Below the pieces are notes generated by a model. The model saw nothing but the letters and a program-made list of their open reading frames with translations. It did no database searches and was not told the DNA's origin. Shown in pieces: positions 15,742 through 24,061 of a DNA stretch of 64,000 nt. The position numbers and the translations under genes are program-made. Location of the stretch: positions 1-64,000 of the IMG/VR virus record IMGVR_UViG_3300048536_000072; one strand, 5' to 3'. This DNA is from a virus. Each line of letters opens with the position of its first letter. Position 1 is the stretch's first letter.

Positions 15742-17202
15742 TTAAAAAACTTTAACTTTATATTTTTGTTCCCACAACCTAGCGTCATGTATATCATTGA
15801 CCATAGGTCGCCCCCTAATGTTTAGACTAGTATTTAGTAACATAGGAACTCCTGTTCTTTCATAATACTCTTCTATAACTTTTCGGAATATAGATTGACA
15901 ATCTTTCTTAACTATCTGTACTCGTGCAGTTCCGTCTACGTGTGTCACAGATGTATAGTCATGTAGTGCCTTAGATGTATATTGCATATACTCATTCATA
16001 GGGCCTGAGAAGTATTGATCTGCATACTCTTCTAGAATGGCAGGTGCAAAAGGTCTGTATTGTTGTCTACGTTTAATATCGTTGACTGTGTCTTTTACGT
16101 CATACCTAACATCTGCAATCAAAGATCGGTTACCTAGCGCACGAGGGCCAAACTCCGCCCTACCGTTCGCCAGACCGCATACCTTCTTGTCTAAGAGGTG
16201 ATCGACTACTTCTCTAGGGTTAACCTCTCTATCAATGTTGTAACCAAGATATGGAGACCATTTTAATTTCTTTCCTCCAGTCTCTTTTGCCCAATGATAG
16301 GCGGCACAACCAAGAGACGATCCAGCGTCTGTGGGTGAAACTGAAATGTGTACTTCATCGAATAGATCTGGTAGTCTTGTATTGATAACAACATTCTGAG
16401 CACAACCACCAGAGTAAACAAGTTTGTTACCGTGTTTACGTGCCTCTCTCATTATGTCCATGATTGCCCAATCCGCAAATGACTGTACGGTAGCAGCTAT
16501 GTCTTCGTGAGAAATTCTTGTTCGAGCATGTTTGAGTTCTGCTATCAAGTCGGAGATCTTTACGCCTCCCCAACCTTTTTGATAGTCAATGATGATACCT
16601 TCCTCTATGTCTGGATTTATGTCAGGTAGATTACTGTACCAATTAATCAACCATTGTAGTAATTGGTCTTCAGGTATACCATAAGAACTTAAACCCATAA
16701 CAACATACTCGTCTTCGAGAGCTCGTAGTCCAAGTGCTTTAGTACATTGTGTATAGACTAATCCAACAGACTTAGGATAAGTCCATTCTTTGATTATATT
16801 GAAATTGTGATCTAGGATTACTGCCGTTTGATGTTCTCCCACACCGTCAATAGAAACCATGACAGTTGATTCGCAGTCGTCCCAAGGACGTGTATAGAAT
16901 GCGCCTGCACAATGTGAGATATGATGTCCCACATATTGATCGACTTTAGGTACTACGATATCCGATTCTTCGATGACCGGCAGGGGTTTTCGTAACTTTT
17001 GTTTTAGTTCAGAATCTTCGTAGAATGATAATTTATCGGTAGGTTTTTTGTACGCCCACAAAGAGTCGGGAATGATTAGATCATTCTTCCGACCACTAAA
17101 TCTTTCTGCATGTGAAGCAAACTCTACCGTACCATCTTCGTTGATGATCGATAAGGCCGCATCGTGATACCAATGTGAGTATCCAGTATAACGTTGAGAC
17201 AA
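15742..17202 (-). CDS. NodU/CmcH-family O-carbamoyltransferase
   Basis: 486 residues covering both expected parts: an N-terminal Kae1-like carbamoylation domain (VGHHISHCAGAFYT with metal-site histidines, VSIDGVGEHQT) and the C-terminal NodU domain (GRAEFGPRALGNRSLIAD). Uses carbamoyl phosphate and ATP to carbamoylate a hydroxyl, typically on a sugar. Family enzymes are usually 550-600 residues, so this is a compact version. Known in marine T4-like phages; here it is part of the glycan island. Confidence 0.9.
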   Translation of the reverse strand: MSQRYTGYSHWYHDAALSIINEDGTVEFASHAERFSGRKNDLIIPDSLWAYKKPTDKLSFYEDSELKQKLRKPLPVIEESDIVVPKVDQYVGHHISHCAGAFYTRPWDDCESTVMVSIDGVGEHQTAVILDHNFNIIKEWTYPKSVGLVYTQCTKALGLRALEDEYVVMGLSSYGIPEDQLLQWLINWYSNLPDINPDIEEGIIIDYQKGWGGVKISDLIAELKHARTRISHEDIAATVQSFADWAIMDIMREARKHGNKLVYSGGCAQNVVINTRLPDLFDEVHISVSPTDAGSSLGCAAYHWAKETGGKKLKWSPYLGYNIDREVNPREVVDHLLDKKVCGLANGRAEFGPRALGNRSLIADVRYDVKDTVNDIKRRQQYRPFAPAILEEYADQYFSGPMNEYMQYTSKALHDYTSVTHVDGTARVQIVKKDCQSIFRKVIEEYYERTGVPMLLNTSLNIRGRPMVNDIHDARLWEQKYKVKVF

Positions 17203-17781
17203 TTAGCCCTCCAAGTATTCGTAGACCTCCTTCCAGTTCTTCATTAGAGGGAAATCTGTGTTGTCCATGTTGTAACCATGTTCTATCAGTATACTATCTA
17301 GACCAAACTTATCTCCTGTTTCTGCGTTCTCAACTTTGTCTTCAACCCAGAGGAAACCACTGTCTGCGTATTCAAGTAACGCATCGTCCTTGTCAGCACC
17401 AGTGTCGAGACATACAACCTTCGCAAAGGCAGTCTCACCGAATAACTTCGCAAGGTTTTGTTCTCTCAACTTGGCCGCATGGGGATCAAGACTTAAACTA
17501 GTAATTGCATGAAAGACATAACCATGCTCTTCGTGCAACTTTCTGACATAATGTATCGCATCTCTTAGAGGCGGAAGGAAACCAATATGAGCACTCTCGT
17601 TGAAGTGTCTCACTAGTTTTTTAGAATCTGCTCTTTCGATATCAAACATCTTTGCGACATTATAAACATCTTCTTTGATGTGATGACCTCTCTCGGCCAT
17701 CCACACTTTGAATGCATAACCCCAGTTCAGAAGTACGCCATCCACGTCAGTCAAAATTATTTTTTCAAAATCGTTTCTCAT
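17203..17781 (-). CDS. HAD-superfamily phosphatase
   Basis: 192 residues. Motif I is ILTDVDGVLLNW (nucleophile and acid/base Asp at D12 and D14), motif II is in HAITSLS, motif III Lys is likely the DKDDAL lysine, and motif IV is LWVEDKVENAETG. Most like cytosolic 5'-nucleotidase or hydrolases acting on sugar phosphates. First gene after promoter P5 and one base before the carbamoyltransferase. Confidence 0.8.
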   Translation of the reverse strand: MRNDFEKIILTDVDGVLLNWGYAFKVWMAERGHHIKEDVYNVAKMFDIERADSKKLVRHFNESAHIGFLPPLRDAIHYVRKLHEEHGYVFHAITSLSLDPHAAKLREQNLAKLFGETAFAKVVCLDTGADKDDALLEYADSGFLWVEDKVENAETGDKFGLDSILIEHGYNMDNTDFPLMKNWKEVYEYLEG

Positions 17782-17800
17782 AAATCTCCTTAGTCAACTG

Positions 17801-18268
17801 TTATATAATACTACATTCGGCAGGATTTGTCAAGCGTTTTTCAAGAAAATCTGCGATGTTACGTAGTGTGTTGACGTTCTCTTTTGCCCTTGCAATGACG
17901 GTATTACAGTCATCACAGATATAACCACGAAACTCTCCAGTGTCGTGATCGTGATCTGGAATAAAACACGTCTTCTTTTTAGTGTTTATCCATGATCCTG
18001 TTTTAAAGATCTCTTCTTGAGATCGGTTACAATGTGGACATCTGTATGTTTTCAAATCAGGTAACGGATGATACTTCTTGATCTTATCAAGTTTCTTTCT
18101 CTGTTCCGTTCTACACTGATTACAATCATTACGTTGTTCGGTTTGTGTACCGTTCTTACCATATGATCTAAAACCAAAGTTATCAAGTGACTTATGTTCT
18201 CCACACTTAATACACTTCCTCAAATTAGTTGGTTCTGGTTCTCCCAGAAACTCACATAGATTGTTCAT
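17801..18268 (-). CDS. 49: recombination endonuclease VII (gp49-like)
   Basis: 155 residues. Zn-ribbon cysteines are seen as CIKCGEH and CNQC early and CPHC later, then the catalytic His-Me core DHDHDTGEFRGYICDDCN. Resolves Holliday junctions and branches before DNA packaging. The last 13 codons (EKRLTNPAECSII) also encode promoter P5. Confidence 0.9.
   Translation of the reverse strand: MNNLCEFLGEPEPTNLRKCIKCGEHKSLDNFGFRSYGKNGTQTEQRNDCNQCRTEQRKKLDKIKKYHPLPDLKTYRCPHCNRSQEEIFKTGSWINTKKKTCFIPDHDHDTGEFRGYICDDCNTVIARAKENVNTLRNIADFLEKRLTNPAECSII
17805..17833 (-). promoter_or_regulatory. sigma70-type early promoter P5
   Basis: AAACGC-TTGACA (17828-17833), 17-base spacer, TATTAT (17805-17810), all inside the 3' end of the endonuclease VII gene. 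It drives the HAD phosphatase and carbamoyltransferase operon. Confidence 0.85.
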
Positions 18269-19269
18269 TCAAATGACTCTCTCGCATCTTTACGTGTTTG
18301 TACCACCATTCTGTTCTTCCAGAATAAATGTGGTATCTTTCTATTTGGATGATCTTTGTATTTTGTTACTAGATCAAACTCTCCCTCATGTGCCATAGAT
18401 AGCATGATTCTTTTGTTAAATCCTCCCCAACAAAAGTGGGGAAACTTAATTCTTTTTGTTTCTTGTGGAACATACTCATCCAAGTAAAACGTTGGGATAT
18501 CCATCCAAGAGGGATCTATTATCTCCCAGTCGATAGTACTGTCAACTATGTTGGCACTAATATAACACTCATCATAGTTTAAAGGATTCATTCGTTTTGA
18601 TTTGTTTCTGGATAGATTACCTTCGTACAACCACTCCCTCCACGAAATAAACTGTTCTCTGGCCTTTAATCTACCGTTACGTGTGAATACATTCAATCCA
18701 CCTTGAAAGTGTAGTCTCCCAGAATCTACTCTAGAACCGTTTTGACCTTTATGTAAATGACGAAGTTGTATTCCATGTTTTGCATACTTTTCTACATACT
18801 CAGTCAATACATCAACGCTTTGATCCCACGATGGTGGTAGAGATTGTTCATCAGGTAATGCTCTTTTATTACGTGAGACGTGCCAATCTGATTCACTCAC
18901 ACCATAGTAATCCGCATTGGATGCTTTGAATATGTCCTGTGTCGTATTCGCAACCATGTCTATATCCACAACACATATCTTGTCGTACACATCGTACTTA
19001 GGATCAAAGATTATTTTTAACCACTCATAGTTGACCGCAAAGTTATGTTGCATCCATTTTCTGGTGTATGAGTGATCGGTGTCTAGAACATATTCCGCAC
19101 CGATAAGATCTGCGTATTTTGAAAACGATTCTTGACTGACTAAAACTATATCGTTGTAGATATCAGATATGGACTTAACATCTGGGCCATATTCTTGTAA
19201 TAATATTTCTGGTTCTGCTTGTTCTTCATTTTCTAGATTATGATAGAACTGGTAGATTAGGTTTTTCAT
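18265..19269 (-). CDS. GT8-like glycosyltransferase
   Basis: 334 residues from the ATG at 19269, which overlaps the previous stop (TAATG). GT-A features: N-terminal LIYQFYHN strand, DxD in KICVVDIDMV, acceptor segment HFQGGLNVFTRNG. Clear paralogue of the genes at 19269 and 25401 by the shared opening and DxD region. Sugar donor unknown. Confidence 0.75.
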   Translation of the reverse strand: MKNLIYQFYHNLENEEQAEPEILLQEYGPDVKSISDIYNDIVLVSQESFSKYADLIGAEYVLDTDHSYTRKWMQHNFAVNYEWLKIIFDPKYDVYDKICVVDIDMVANTTQDIFKASNADYYGVSESDWHVSRNKRALPDEQSLPPSWDQSVDVLTEYVEKYAKHGIQLRHLHKGQNGSRVDSGRLHFQGGLNVFTRNGRLKAREQFISWREWLYEGNLSRNKSKRMNPLNYDECYISANIVDSTIDWEIIDPSWMDIPTFYLDEYVPQETKRIKFPHFCWGGFNKRIMLSMAHEGEFDLVTKYKDHPNRKIPHLFWKNRMVVQTRKDARESFE

Positions 19270-20126
19270 TACCAACCTTCATTAAATATAGGGAACTTAC
19301 CTTTATGGTAAAGATCGACCATCTCCGCTTTTTGTTCACCGCCAGTATAATGTAGGAATTTACACTTACCTTCATCAATCCATTTCTGCGGTTCTCTATA
19401 GTGTGTGGGTGTATCATTCCAAGACTGATCGACCGACTCTAAATCAAAGTCATACTTCATCAACTGAGAAGAGATGAATGGTTGATCGTTTAGAATAGAC
19501 ATGTGGTGGACTTTGTTATTAGGATTAACAGATTTAGGATAACACCATGCTTCCCAACTATCAAATAGTTTACGTGCTTTTAGTCGTGCTTCCTTAGTCC
19601 AGACAACTACTCCAGTATTCAGGATAGTTAGTTTAGATTCGAAGTTTTTACCTATACCAAAGGATGGTATTAAAGGACAGTCATGCATGTTATACTTTTC
19701 AATGTAACTTTGCATTACCTTGGGATCATAATCCCATGCGTTATAACCACCCTCTACTTCAGTTCGAATGTCGCTCTCCAATACTCCATATACTTCAGCA
19801 TCGGATATCTCGAATATATTCTCTTTGGTATTTACTACAATGTCTGTGTCTGCAAACAACACTTTGTCAAATTGATCAAAGTAAGGATCGTAGATAACCC
19901 TCAGACATTCATATAAGGTAGATGTAGAACAACCGTGTCCTTTAGTAAACACTCGTTCATCCGAGTACATATGTTTACAACCAATTTCTTCAGCGTATTT
20001 TTCAAACGACTCTGTTGAGATGTCGGCCATCTCTAGGTAAAGATCAGATCTTCTTCTCCCTTGAATATCGCCTCTTTTGTCTACCTCGTCATTGACGATG
20101 AGGTATTGAAATATTATGTTGTTCAT
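19269..20126 (-). CDS. GT8-like glycosyltransferase
   Basis: I chose the ATG at 20126 (MNNIIFQYLIV, 285 residues), six bases after AAGGA. DxD is in VLFADTDIVV and the acceptor motif in LTILNTGVVVWT; HYTGGEQK near the end matches the C-terminal His/Gly motif of GT8. Paralogue of 18265-19269. Confidence 0.8.
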   Translation of the reverse strand: MNNIIFQYLIVNDEVDKRGDIQGRRRSDLYLEMADISTESFEKYAEEIGCKHMYSDERVFTKGHGCSTSTLYECLRVIYDPYFDQFDKVLFADTDIVVNTKENIFEISDAEVYGVLESDIRTEVEGGYNAWDYDPKVMQSYIEKYNMHDCPLIPSFGIGKNFESKLTILNTGVVVWTKEARLKARKLFDSWEAWCYPKSVNPNNKVHHMSILNDQPFISSQLMKYDFDLESVDQSWNDTPTHYREPQKWIDEGKCKFLHYTGGEQKAEMVDLYHKGKFPIFNEGW

Positions 20127-20244
20127 CATATGTCCTTTTGTCACTTTCAACAAACTTGAGTTTCTTGGTATATCCGTTAACCGTCATTTGTTTATGTTTG
20201 TTTCTTTTTTTGTTTCGATTGTCGTGACGAGAATACTTCGCCAT
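20089..20244 (-). CDS. 51-residue basic microprotein
   Basis: ATG at 20244 (MAKYSRHDNRNKKRNKHKQ). Strongly basic, disordered, resembling small Arg/Lys/His-rich proteins of cyanophage-type genomes. It overlaps the downstream transferase start by 38 bases. Confidence 0.55.
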   Translation of the reverse strand: MAKYSRHDNRNKKRNKHKQMTVNGYTKKLKFVESDKRTYDEQHNISIPHRQ

Positions 20245-20257
20245 GGCATTTTCCTTA

Positions 20258-20719
20258 CTATCCTAACCCCAGTTCATACACAGTCTTGCCGTTTTTCTTA
20301 GTGGCAGTCATTGTGCGGTTCCTGTTGGTATCTGGATCAACATAGGATACGTGAATCCAACCACTGTCAGGAATACCTTTTGTATGAAACTCTAGGATTA
20401 ACTGATCGAAGTTTAGATTGTCACGGATCCATTCTGCGACTTCAACATTACTCACGCCAGGCACTTCAATGTCAGCCGCCTGTCCTTTACAATGTTGAGA
20501 CCGTGAAGATCCACCAACTGCTTTATTCAATTCAGGGCCTCTATAACCAGAGTTGATTACAGTGATACCGAAATGATCACGTACTGGTTGAACAACGTAT
20601 TCAAAAAGAAGTTCCGCTGCCTCCATATGCTCATCATTAGGGATATTGTCTAAACCCAAACGAGTTGCAGTTTGTGATTTGGTAAACTCTTGTAGAGTAA
20701 AATTCTTAGATAATCTCAT
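20258..20719 (-). CDS. M15-family peptidoglycan endopeptidase
   Basis: 153 residues. The M15 zinc site is visible as H76 and D83 in SQHCKGQAADIE and the last His in WIHVSY; SGYRGPELN is the conserved substrate-loop motif. It should cleave L-Ala-D-Glu or D-Ala peptide bonds of peptidoglycan, so it is the best endolysin candidate in this window. No signal peptide, so it would need a holin; one candidate is at 32836. Confidence 0.85.
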   Translation of the reverse strand: MRLSKNFTLQEFTKSQTATRLGLDNIPNDEHMEAAELLFEYVVQPVRDHFGITVINSGYRGPELNKAVGGSSRSQHCKGQAADIEVPGVSNVEVAEWIRDNLNFDQLILEFHTKGIPDSGWIHVSYVDPDTNRNRTMTATKKNGKTVYELGLG

Positions 20720-20856
20720 TTTCCTTGTCCTCGATATTTCTTGAAGGATCTCTTTTTATGTTTATTCATTGTCGCCATAGATTTTGGTTTAGCGCCAATT
20801 GAAGTACCTTTTTCTGTGTGGTTTATACTTGTACCACTGTTCCATGCTTTAGCCAT
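20716..20856 (-). CDS. 46-residue basic protein
   Basis: ATG at 20856 with GGAG upstream; stop overlaps the endopeptidase start by ATGA. Contains GTSIGAKP and a basic MNKHKKRSFKKYRGQGK end (17 residues). I recall this short protein as widespread in marine T4-like phages; function unknown. Confidence 0.7.
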   Translation of the reverse strand: MAKAWNSGTSINHTEKGTSIGAKPKSMATMNKHKKRSFKKYRGQGK

Positions 20857-20865
20857 TATAAACTC

Positions 20866-20985
20866 CTATAAAACAGAATCGATAATCCAGAACGACAACA
20901 TCATAAACCCGAACACGCCCACCTGTATTACAGATGCCCACGCTACCTGTCTCATCGGATGTATGTCTGTCAATTTTTCTATCAT
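20866..20985 (-). CDS. 39-residue membrane microprotein
   Basis: ATG at 20985 overlaps the phoH stop by ATGA. One hydrophobic segment (VAWASVIQVGVFGFMMLSFW). Its stop is followed at once by the GGAG of the next gene, so a coupled string is likely. Confidence 0.6.
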   Translation of the reverse strand: MIEKLTDIHPMRQVAWASVIQVGVFGFMMLSFWIIDSVL

Positions 20986-21674
20986 TCGATTCCTAACATT
21001 TCTTTTGTCATTATATAGTCACGTACAAAGTCTGATCTTACAATGTCAGACCAATTGAACGTTACCACCGTAAATTTAGTCATGTGTTCGATAATCTTTA
21101 AGAACTTACCAAACCCATCTTTGTCCGATTGTTTGGTAAAGTCTGTCTGTAGATAGTCACCACAAAATATAATTCGACAGTTCTGACCGATCCTTGTGAT
21201 CACACTGTCCAATTCATGAAATGTTAAATTCTGCATTTCATCTACAATGATTACCGCATCATTAAACGTTGTCCCTCTTATATAGGACGTTGATAAAAAC
21301 TCTATGGCGTCTTGATCAACTAATTTCTCATACGCTTTAGAGTCTTGGAAGAGTTCTGTGCATATCGCATTATAGGGCCCTTGATAGGGTTCCATCTTCT
21401 CTTCCATACTGCCAGGCAGAAAACCGACCTCTCGTGTTGGTACGATCGATCGAGTAATCACTACCTTTTCAAACTGGTTACCTCTATCCAGTATTGTTTC
21501 CAAACCAAGATACAGGGCAGAGAACGTCTTACCTGTACCAGCGGTTCCTGTCAAAACGAGGTGGTTACCGTCTTTCCAAGATCTATAAACTATCTCTTGG
21601 TTCTCTGTCAACGGTTCAAATGTATGAAGATCGTCTATGCGTAACTTCATAGGAACAGTTTTTTCTTTCCTCAT
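20982..21674 (-). CDS. phoH: PhoH-like P-loop ATPase
   Basis: 230 residues. Walker A GTAGTGKT at 43-50, Walker B VIIVDEMQN near 141-149, and the PhoH-typical GFLPGSMEEKMEPY between them. Common in marine phages and often used as a marker gene; the biochemical role (RNA helicase-like ATPase) in infection is not settled. Confidence 0.92.
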   Translation of the reverse strand: MRKEKTVPMKLRIDDLHTFEPLTENQEIVYRSWKDGNHLVLTGTAGTGKTFSALYLGLETILDRGNQFEKVVITRSIVPTREVGFLPGSMEEKMEPYQGPYNAICTELFQDSKAYEKLVDQDAIEFLSTSYIRGTTFNDAVIIVDEMQNLTFHELDSVITRIGQNCRIIFCGDYLQTDFTKQSDKDGFGKFLKIIEHMTKFTVVTFNWSDIVRSDFVRDYIMTKEMLGIE

Positions 21675-21904
21675 GTTTTGATCGTGTTTCCTCTACCAGA
21701 TCCTTTTTTAATCCTTTCTAGATGATTGTTCCATTCGTTACCAGCTATTTGACGGGCAGACTTAACACCAGACACTAAGTTGGGGGCATGGATTACTTTT
21801 TCTAGATGGGGGTTTGATTCTGAGTACTCATCGAGTTCAGAGATCTTCATAAATTTGTCGAACACTTCTCCAGTGTTCGTATCTTTGAAAGTGTATGTGG
21901 GCAT
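21671..21904 (-). CDS. conserved small phage protein
   Basis: 77 residues from the ATG at 21904 (MPTYTFKDTNTGEVFDKFM). It resembles the front half of FmdB-type regulators but lacks the cysteines, so no zinc ribbon forms. Similar short proteins precede phoH in marine myoviruses, to my recollection. ATGA overlap with phoH. Confidence 0.7.
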   Translation of the reverse strand: MPTYTFKDTNTGEVFDKFMKISELDEYSESNPHLEKVIHAPNLVSGVKSARQIAGNEWNNHLERIKKGSGRGNTIKT

Positions 21905-21920
21905 AATATTTCCATTCTGA

Positions 21921-21948
21921 ACAAAACAAAGTGGGGAACAAGTCCCCA
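21921..21948 (-). terminator. rho-independent terminator
   Basis: On the minus strand a TGGGGA/TCCCCA stem with a 5-base loop is followed by a T-rich run (CTTTGTTTTGTT). It ends the unit read from the late promoter at 22621 and precedes the phoH group. Confidence 0.75.
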
Positions 21949-21971
21949 CTCCGAGATCTTGATCACCTTCC

Positions 21972-22136
21972 TTATCGAGTTGAGGCCATTAAATCCTCAA
22001 TAGTTTGATGTAAGTAACTTTCTTTAACCATTAGGCGATGTGCCTTTGATTCGTTGCCCTTCTTCTGAAGTCTACGAATTTGGTGAGATAGTTCTCGTTT
22101 ATCATTCTTTAACCGTTCTATTTGATTTCTCGACAT
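21972..22136 (-). CDS. 54-residue helical protein
   Basis: ATG at 22136 with AAGGAG upstream. The sequence (MSRNQIERLKNDKRELSHQ) is a highly charged coiled-coil type. Lies between the late DUF6433 gene and a terminator, so probably late. Function unknown. Confidence 0.65.
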   Translation of the reverse strand: MSRNQIERLKNDKRELSHQIRRLQKKGNESKAHRLMVKESYLHQTIEDLMASTR

Positions 22137-22164
22137 AATTCTCCTTATGTAATTATTATAGGAA

Positions 22165-22599
22165 CTAGGTTTTTATTAAGTTAGGGAATGCCTCCTGTAC
22201 AAGTTTTTTGGTTAGAAATTTCACTGGAGACTTTTTAGCCACCATTGACAAAACGATTTCCGCATCAGCGGGATGGATTGATTCCAGCAATTGAACAAAC
22301 ATATTCTCTCGTTTGTATGCTGGTAGACCATCGCCCTTAGCACCGTTAACAAAGTAACCGAACAAACGGTGTTCTCGTATTAACGTTGATGGGACGGATT
22401 CTGGTAGATTTTCTTGGAAGGGGGGACGACCTTCTGGTAAGTTCCATACCAGAGATTCGTCAAATGTACCACGTAGTACATCTCTCAATGCTTGATTTTC
22501 AGAGTGCTTCAACAGTAACTCTTTTCTCTTTGCTTTATTTGTTTGTTGTCCGAATTCATCAATGATCTCGAACACTTCTTTAATTTGATTATAAGCCAT
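22165..22599 (-). CDS. DUF6433-family T4-like phage protein
   Basis: 144 residues starting MAYNQIKEVFEIIDEF and including RDVLRGTFDESLVWNLPEG and a C-terminal LTKKLVQEAFPNL, matching the DUF6433 proteins of cyanophages and relatives. Function unknown. A late promoter 21 bases upstream of the ATG suggests a virion or assembly role. Confidence 0.85.
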   Translation of the reverse strand: MAYNQIKEVFEIIDEFGQQTNKAKRKELLLKHSENQALRDVLRGTFDESLVWNLPEGRPPFQENLPESVPSTLIREHRLFGYFVNGAKGDGLPAYKRENMFVQLLESIHPADAEIVLSMVAKKSPVKFLTKKLVQEAFPNLIKT

Positions 22600-22620
22600 T
22601 ATTTATTTCTCACTTTCAGT

Positions 22621-22628
22621 TATTTATA
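22621..22628 (-). promoter_or_regulatory. T4-type late promoter L4
   Basis: TATAAATA on the minus strand, directly downstream of the 22634-22687 inverted repeat and 21 bases before the DUF6433 start. Confidence 0.7.
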
Positions 22629-22633
22629 AAAAT

Positions 22634-22687
22634 GGGCGACTCCAACACATAACAATATTTAGTAATCTTCGCAATTGTAAGTCGCCC
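22634..22687 (-). repeat. long-range inverted repeat, possible RNA structure
   Basis: Perfect 8-base arms GGGCGACT and AGTCGCCC enclose 38 bases that hold a second pairing (CAAT with ATTG near the base of the loop). It lies between a 20-residue ORF and late promoter L4 in non-coding DNA. Could be a terminator with an unusually long loop, a processed RNA or a regulatory element. Confidence 0.45.
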
Positions 22688-22698
22688 TACCCTAAAAA

Positions 22699-22761
22699 TT
22701 ATACTCTAATTTTTTTGACGTATTTAACGCCACGATAAATGAACTCTACTTTCTTAGTCAT
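22699..22761 (-). CDS. 20-residue YRGxxY micropeptide
   Basis: ATG at 22761 with an excellent GAGGAG site encodes MTKKVEFIYRGVKYVKK plus three residues. The YRGVKY core resembles the DUF4278 motif (tYRGvxY). The strong ribosome-binding site and position between two late promoters argue for expression. Confidence 0.55.
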   Translation of the reverse strand: MTKKVEFIYRGVKYVKKIRV

Positions 22762-22832
22762 TATCACTTACTCCTCTGTAGGATTAAGTAGTCTTTTAAC
22801 GCATGACCTATGCGAGGTAACACCTATAAAGG

Positions 22833-22840
22833 TATTTATA
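22833..22840 (-). promoter_or_regulatory. T4-type late promoter L5
   Basis: TATAAATA on the minus strand, overlapping the last codons of the acidic gene at 22836-23276 and reading toward the micropeptide and DUF6433 gene. Confidence 0.65.
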
Positions 22841-23276
22841 CATCTTCGATGTCTACGGGCCCAATAACATAGGTACGATATTCAATATCACTGAAATCTT
22901 TTTCACGGAAAAAATCATCGGGGAAATCATCCCATTCATGCAGATCATCCAGAAGTTGTTCTTCCAGTTCATCGGTCATACCATTGCCACTGAATGCATA
23001 ATCAATACCGCATCCATCGTAAGATTCTTCGAACTCTACTTCCTCAAAGTATTCAAACTCAAAAATCTCATCATCATCTTGATAAGATCCTCCTTCGAGA
23101 TATTCTAGTTCGTCTTCATTCTGAGGCGTGATCAAATACGATCCGTTCCTCATGACTTCACTTATCGTTACCGCTTGATAAGTCTCGTCTTTAAATTCAC
23201 CCTTGGCCCAAACACATTCCTCAATAAAGGACTTTTTGTTGGATGCAAAGACACGATATTGTTGTCCAATTTCCAT
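22836..23276 (-). CDS. highly acidic hypothetical protein
   Basis: 146 residues, strongly acidic in the second half (FEFEYFEEVEFEES, DDFPDDFF). Such proteins can mimic DNA or bind basic proteins; that is inference from composition only. One-base overlap with the next gene, from promoter P6. Confidence 0.65.
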   Translation of the reverse strand: MEIGQQYRVFASNKKSFIEECVWAKGEFKDETYQAVTISEVMRNGSYLITPQNEDELEYLEGGSYQDDDEIFEFEYFEEVEFEESYDGCGIDYAFSGNGMTDELEEQLLDDLHEWDDFPDDFFREKDFSDIEYRTYVIGPVDIEDV

Positions 23277-23473
23277 TATGCCTCCTCGACAGTTACTTTA
23301 TATAGTTTACCGTTAACATCCAAACACTGAACGGTTTTCTTAGTTGAGACCAACCACCCCTCTTCGGGATGTAGATCCAATTTCGGTTTGGTCGCCCATG
23401 TGACCAATTCGGAGTCCGATTGAAGGGACTCCGAAATAACGTCAGCGATATAATCGCAGTAAGCAAGATTCAT
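23276..23473 (-). CDS. 65-residue hypothetical protein
   Basis: Small acidic protein, beta-rich C-terminal half (GWLVSTKKTVQCLDVNGKL). Tightly coupled to both neighbours by one-base overlaps in the P6 operon. No family recognised. Confidence 0.65.
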   Translation of the reverse strand: MNLAYCDYIADVISESLQSDSELVTWATKPKLDLHPEEGWLVSTKKTVQCLDVNGKLYKVTVEEA

Positions 23474-23994
23474 TACGCCGCCTCCTTAATTAGTTGATCA
23501 GCAATGTTTCTGATTTCTTCGACTCTTGGTTCTGGATCGAACTTCTCTTCCGCAGTACAAACGTAAGGTTTTTCCCAGTTACCGACATTGATGTCAGTAT
23601 AGTGAGATCTGAAGAAGTAGTCAGTCATTGAATCATCGTGATTGAAAAATTCAGGGCCTTCCATCGCTTCTTTAAGTTCTAACAAGAACTCTTTGATCGC
23701 TGGATATTCTGCATAAGTCTCAGCAATCCAGTACTCATTGACTCTTACATAGTTGTCTAACCTTGATGCAAGATACTTGACAGTTCTTGGATCTCTATAG
23801 AGTTCAGTTCTCTCAAAGTCATCCAACCTTGCCTTCATAGAAGCACCAACGATATCTAACTCACCTTCTTTGATGTTCACACAAAGAGTAGAATGGTTGT
23901 TCACCGAAATGGTGGCCTTCATGTTATACTTTTTCAACACCTCTTTGATCTTTGGTGCTAACTTCTTTTTGTCTTCTTGGGATACAAATGCCAT
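23473..23994 (-). CDS. LPD29-like conserved phage protein
   Basis: 173 residues. The N-terminal LAPKIKEVLKKYNMKATISV segment and the later MTDYFFRSHYTDINVGNWEK resemble a domain common in phage and conjugative-element hypothetical proteins (LPD29-like). No catalytic residue is evident. First gene of the P6 operon. Confidence 0.7.
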   Translation of the reverse strand: MAFVSQEDKKKLAPKIKEVLKKYNMKATISVNNHSTLCVNIKEGELDIVGASMKARLDDFERTELYRDPRTVKYLASRLDNYVRVNEYWIAETYAEYPAIKEFLLELKEAMEGPEFFNHDDSMTDYFFRSHYTDINVGNWEKPYVCTAEEKFDPEPRVEEIRNIADQLIKEAA

Positions 23995-24028
23995 AATAAA
24001 AATACCTCTCTCAATTAATTACATACCC

Positions 24029-24057
24029 ATTATAACTAGTGAGGCATGTTTTGTCAA
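24029..24057 (-). promoter_or_regulatory. sigma70-type early promoter P6
   Basis: AAAACGC-TTGACA (24052-24057), 17-base spacer, TATAAT (24029-24034). An 11-base-arm inverted repeat sits just upstream. The leader has GAGAGAGGTATTT before the ATG at 23994. Confidence 0.9.
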
Positions 24058-24061
24058 GCGT

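Noticed and set aside
21671-21904. FmdB-type zinc-ribbon regulator
   Set aside because: The opening MPTYTF resembles FmdB, but the CxxC pairs are absent, so a zinc ribbon is not supported.
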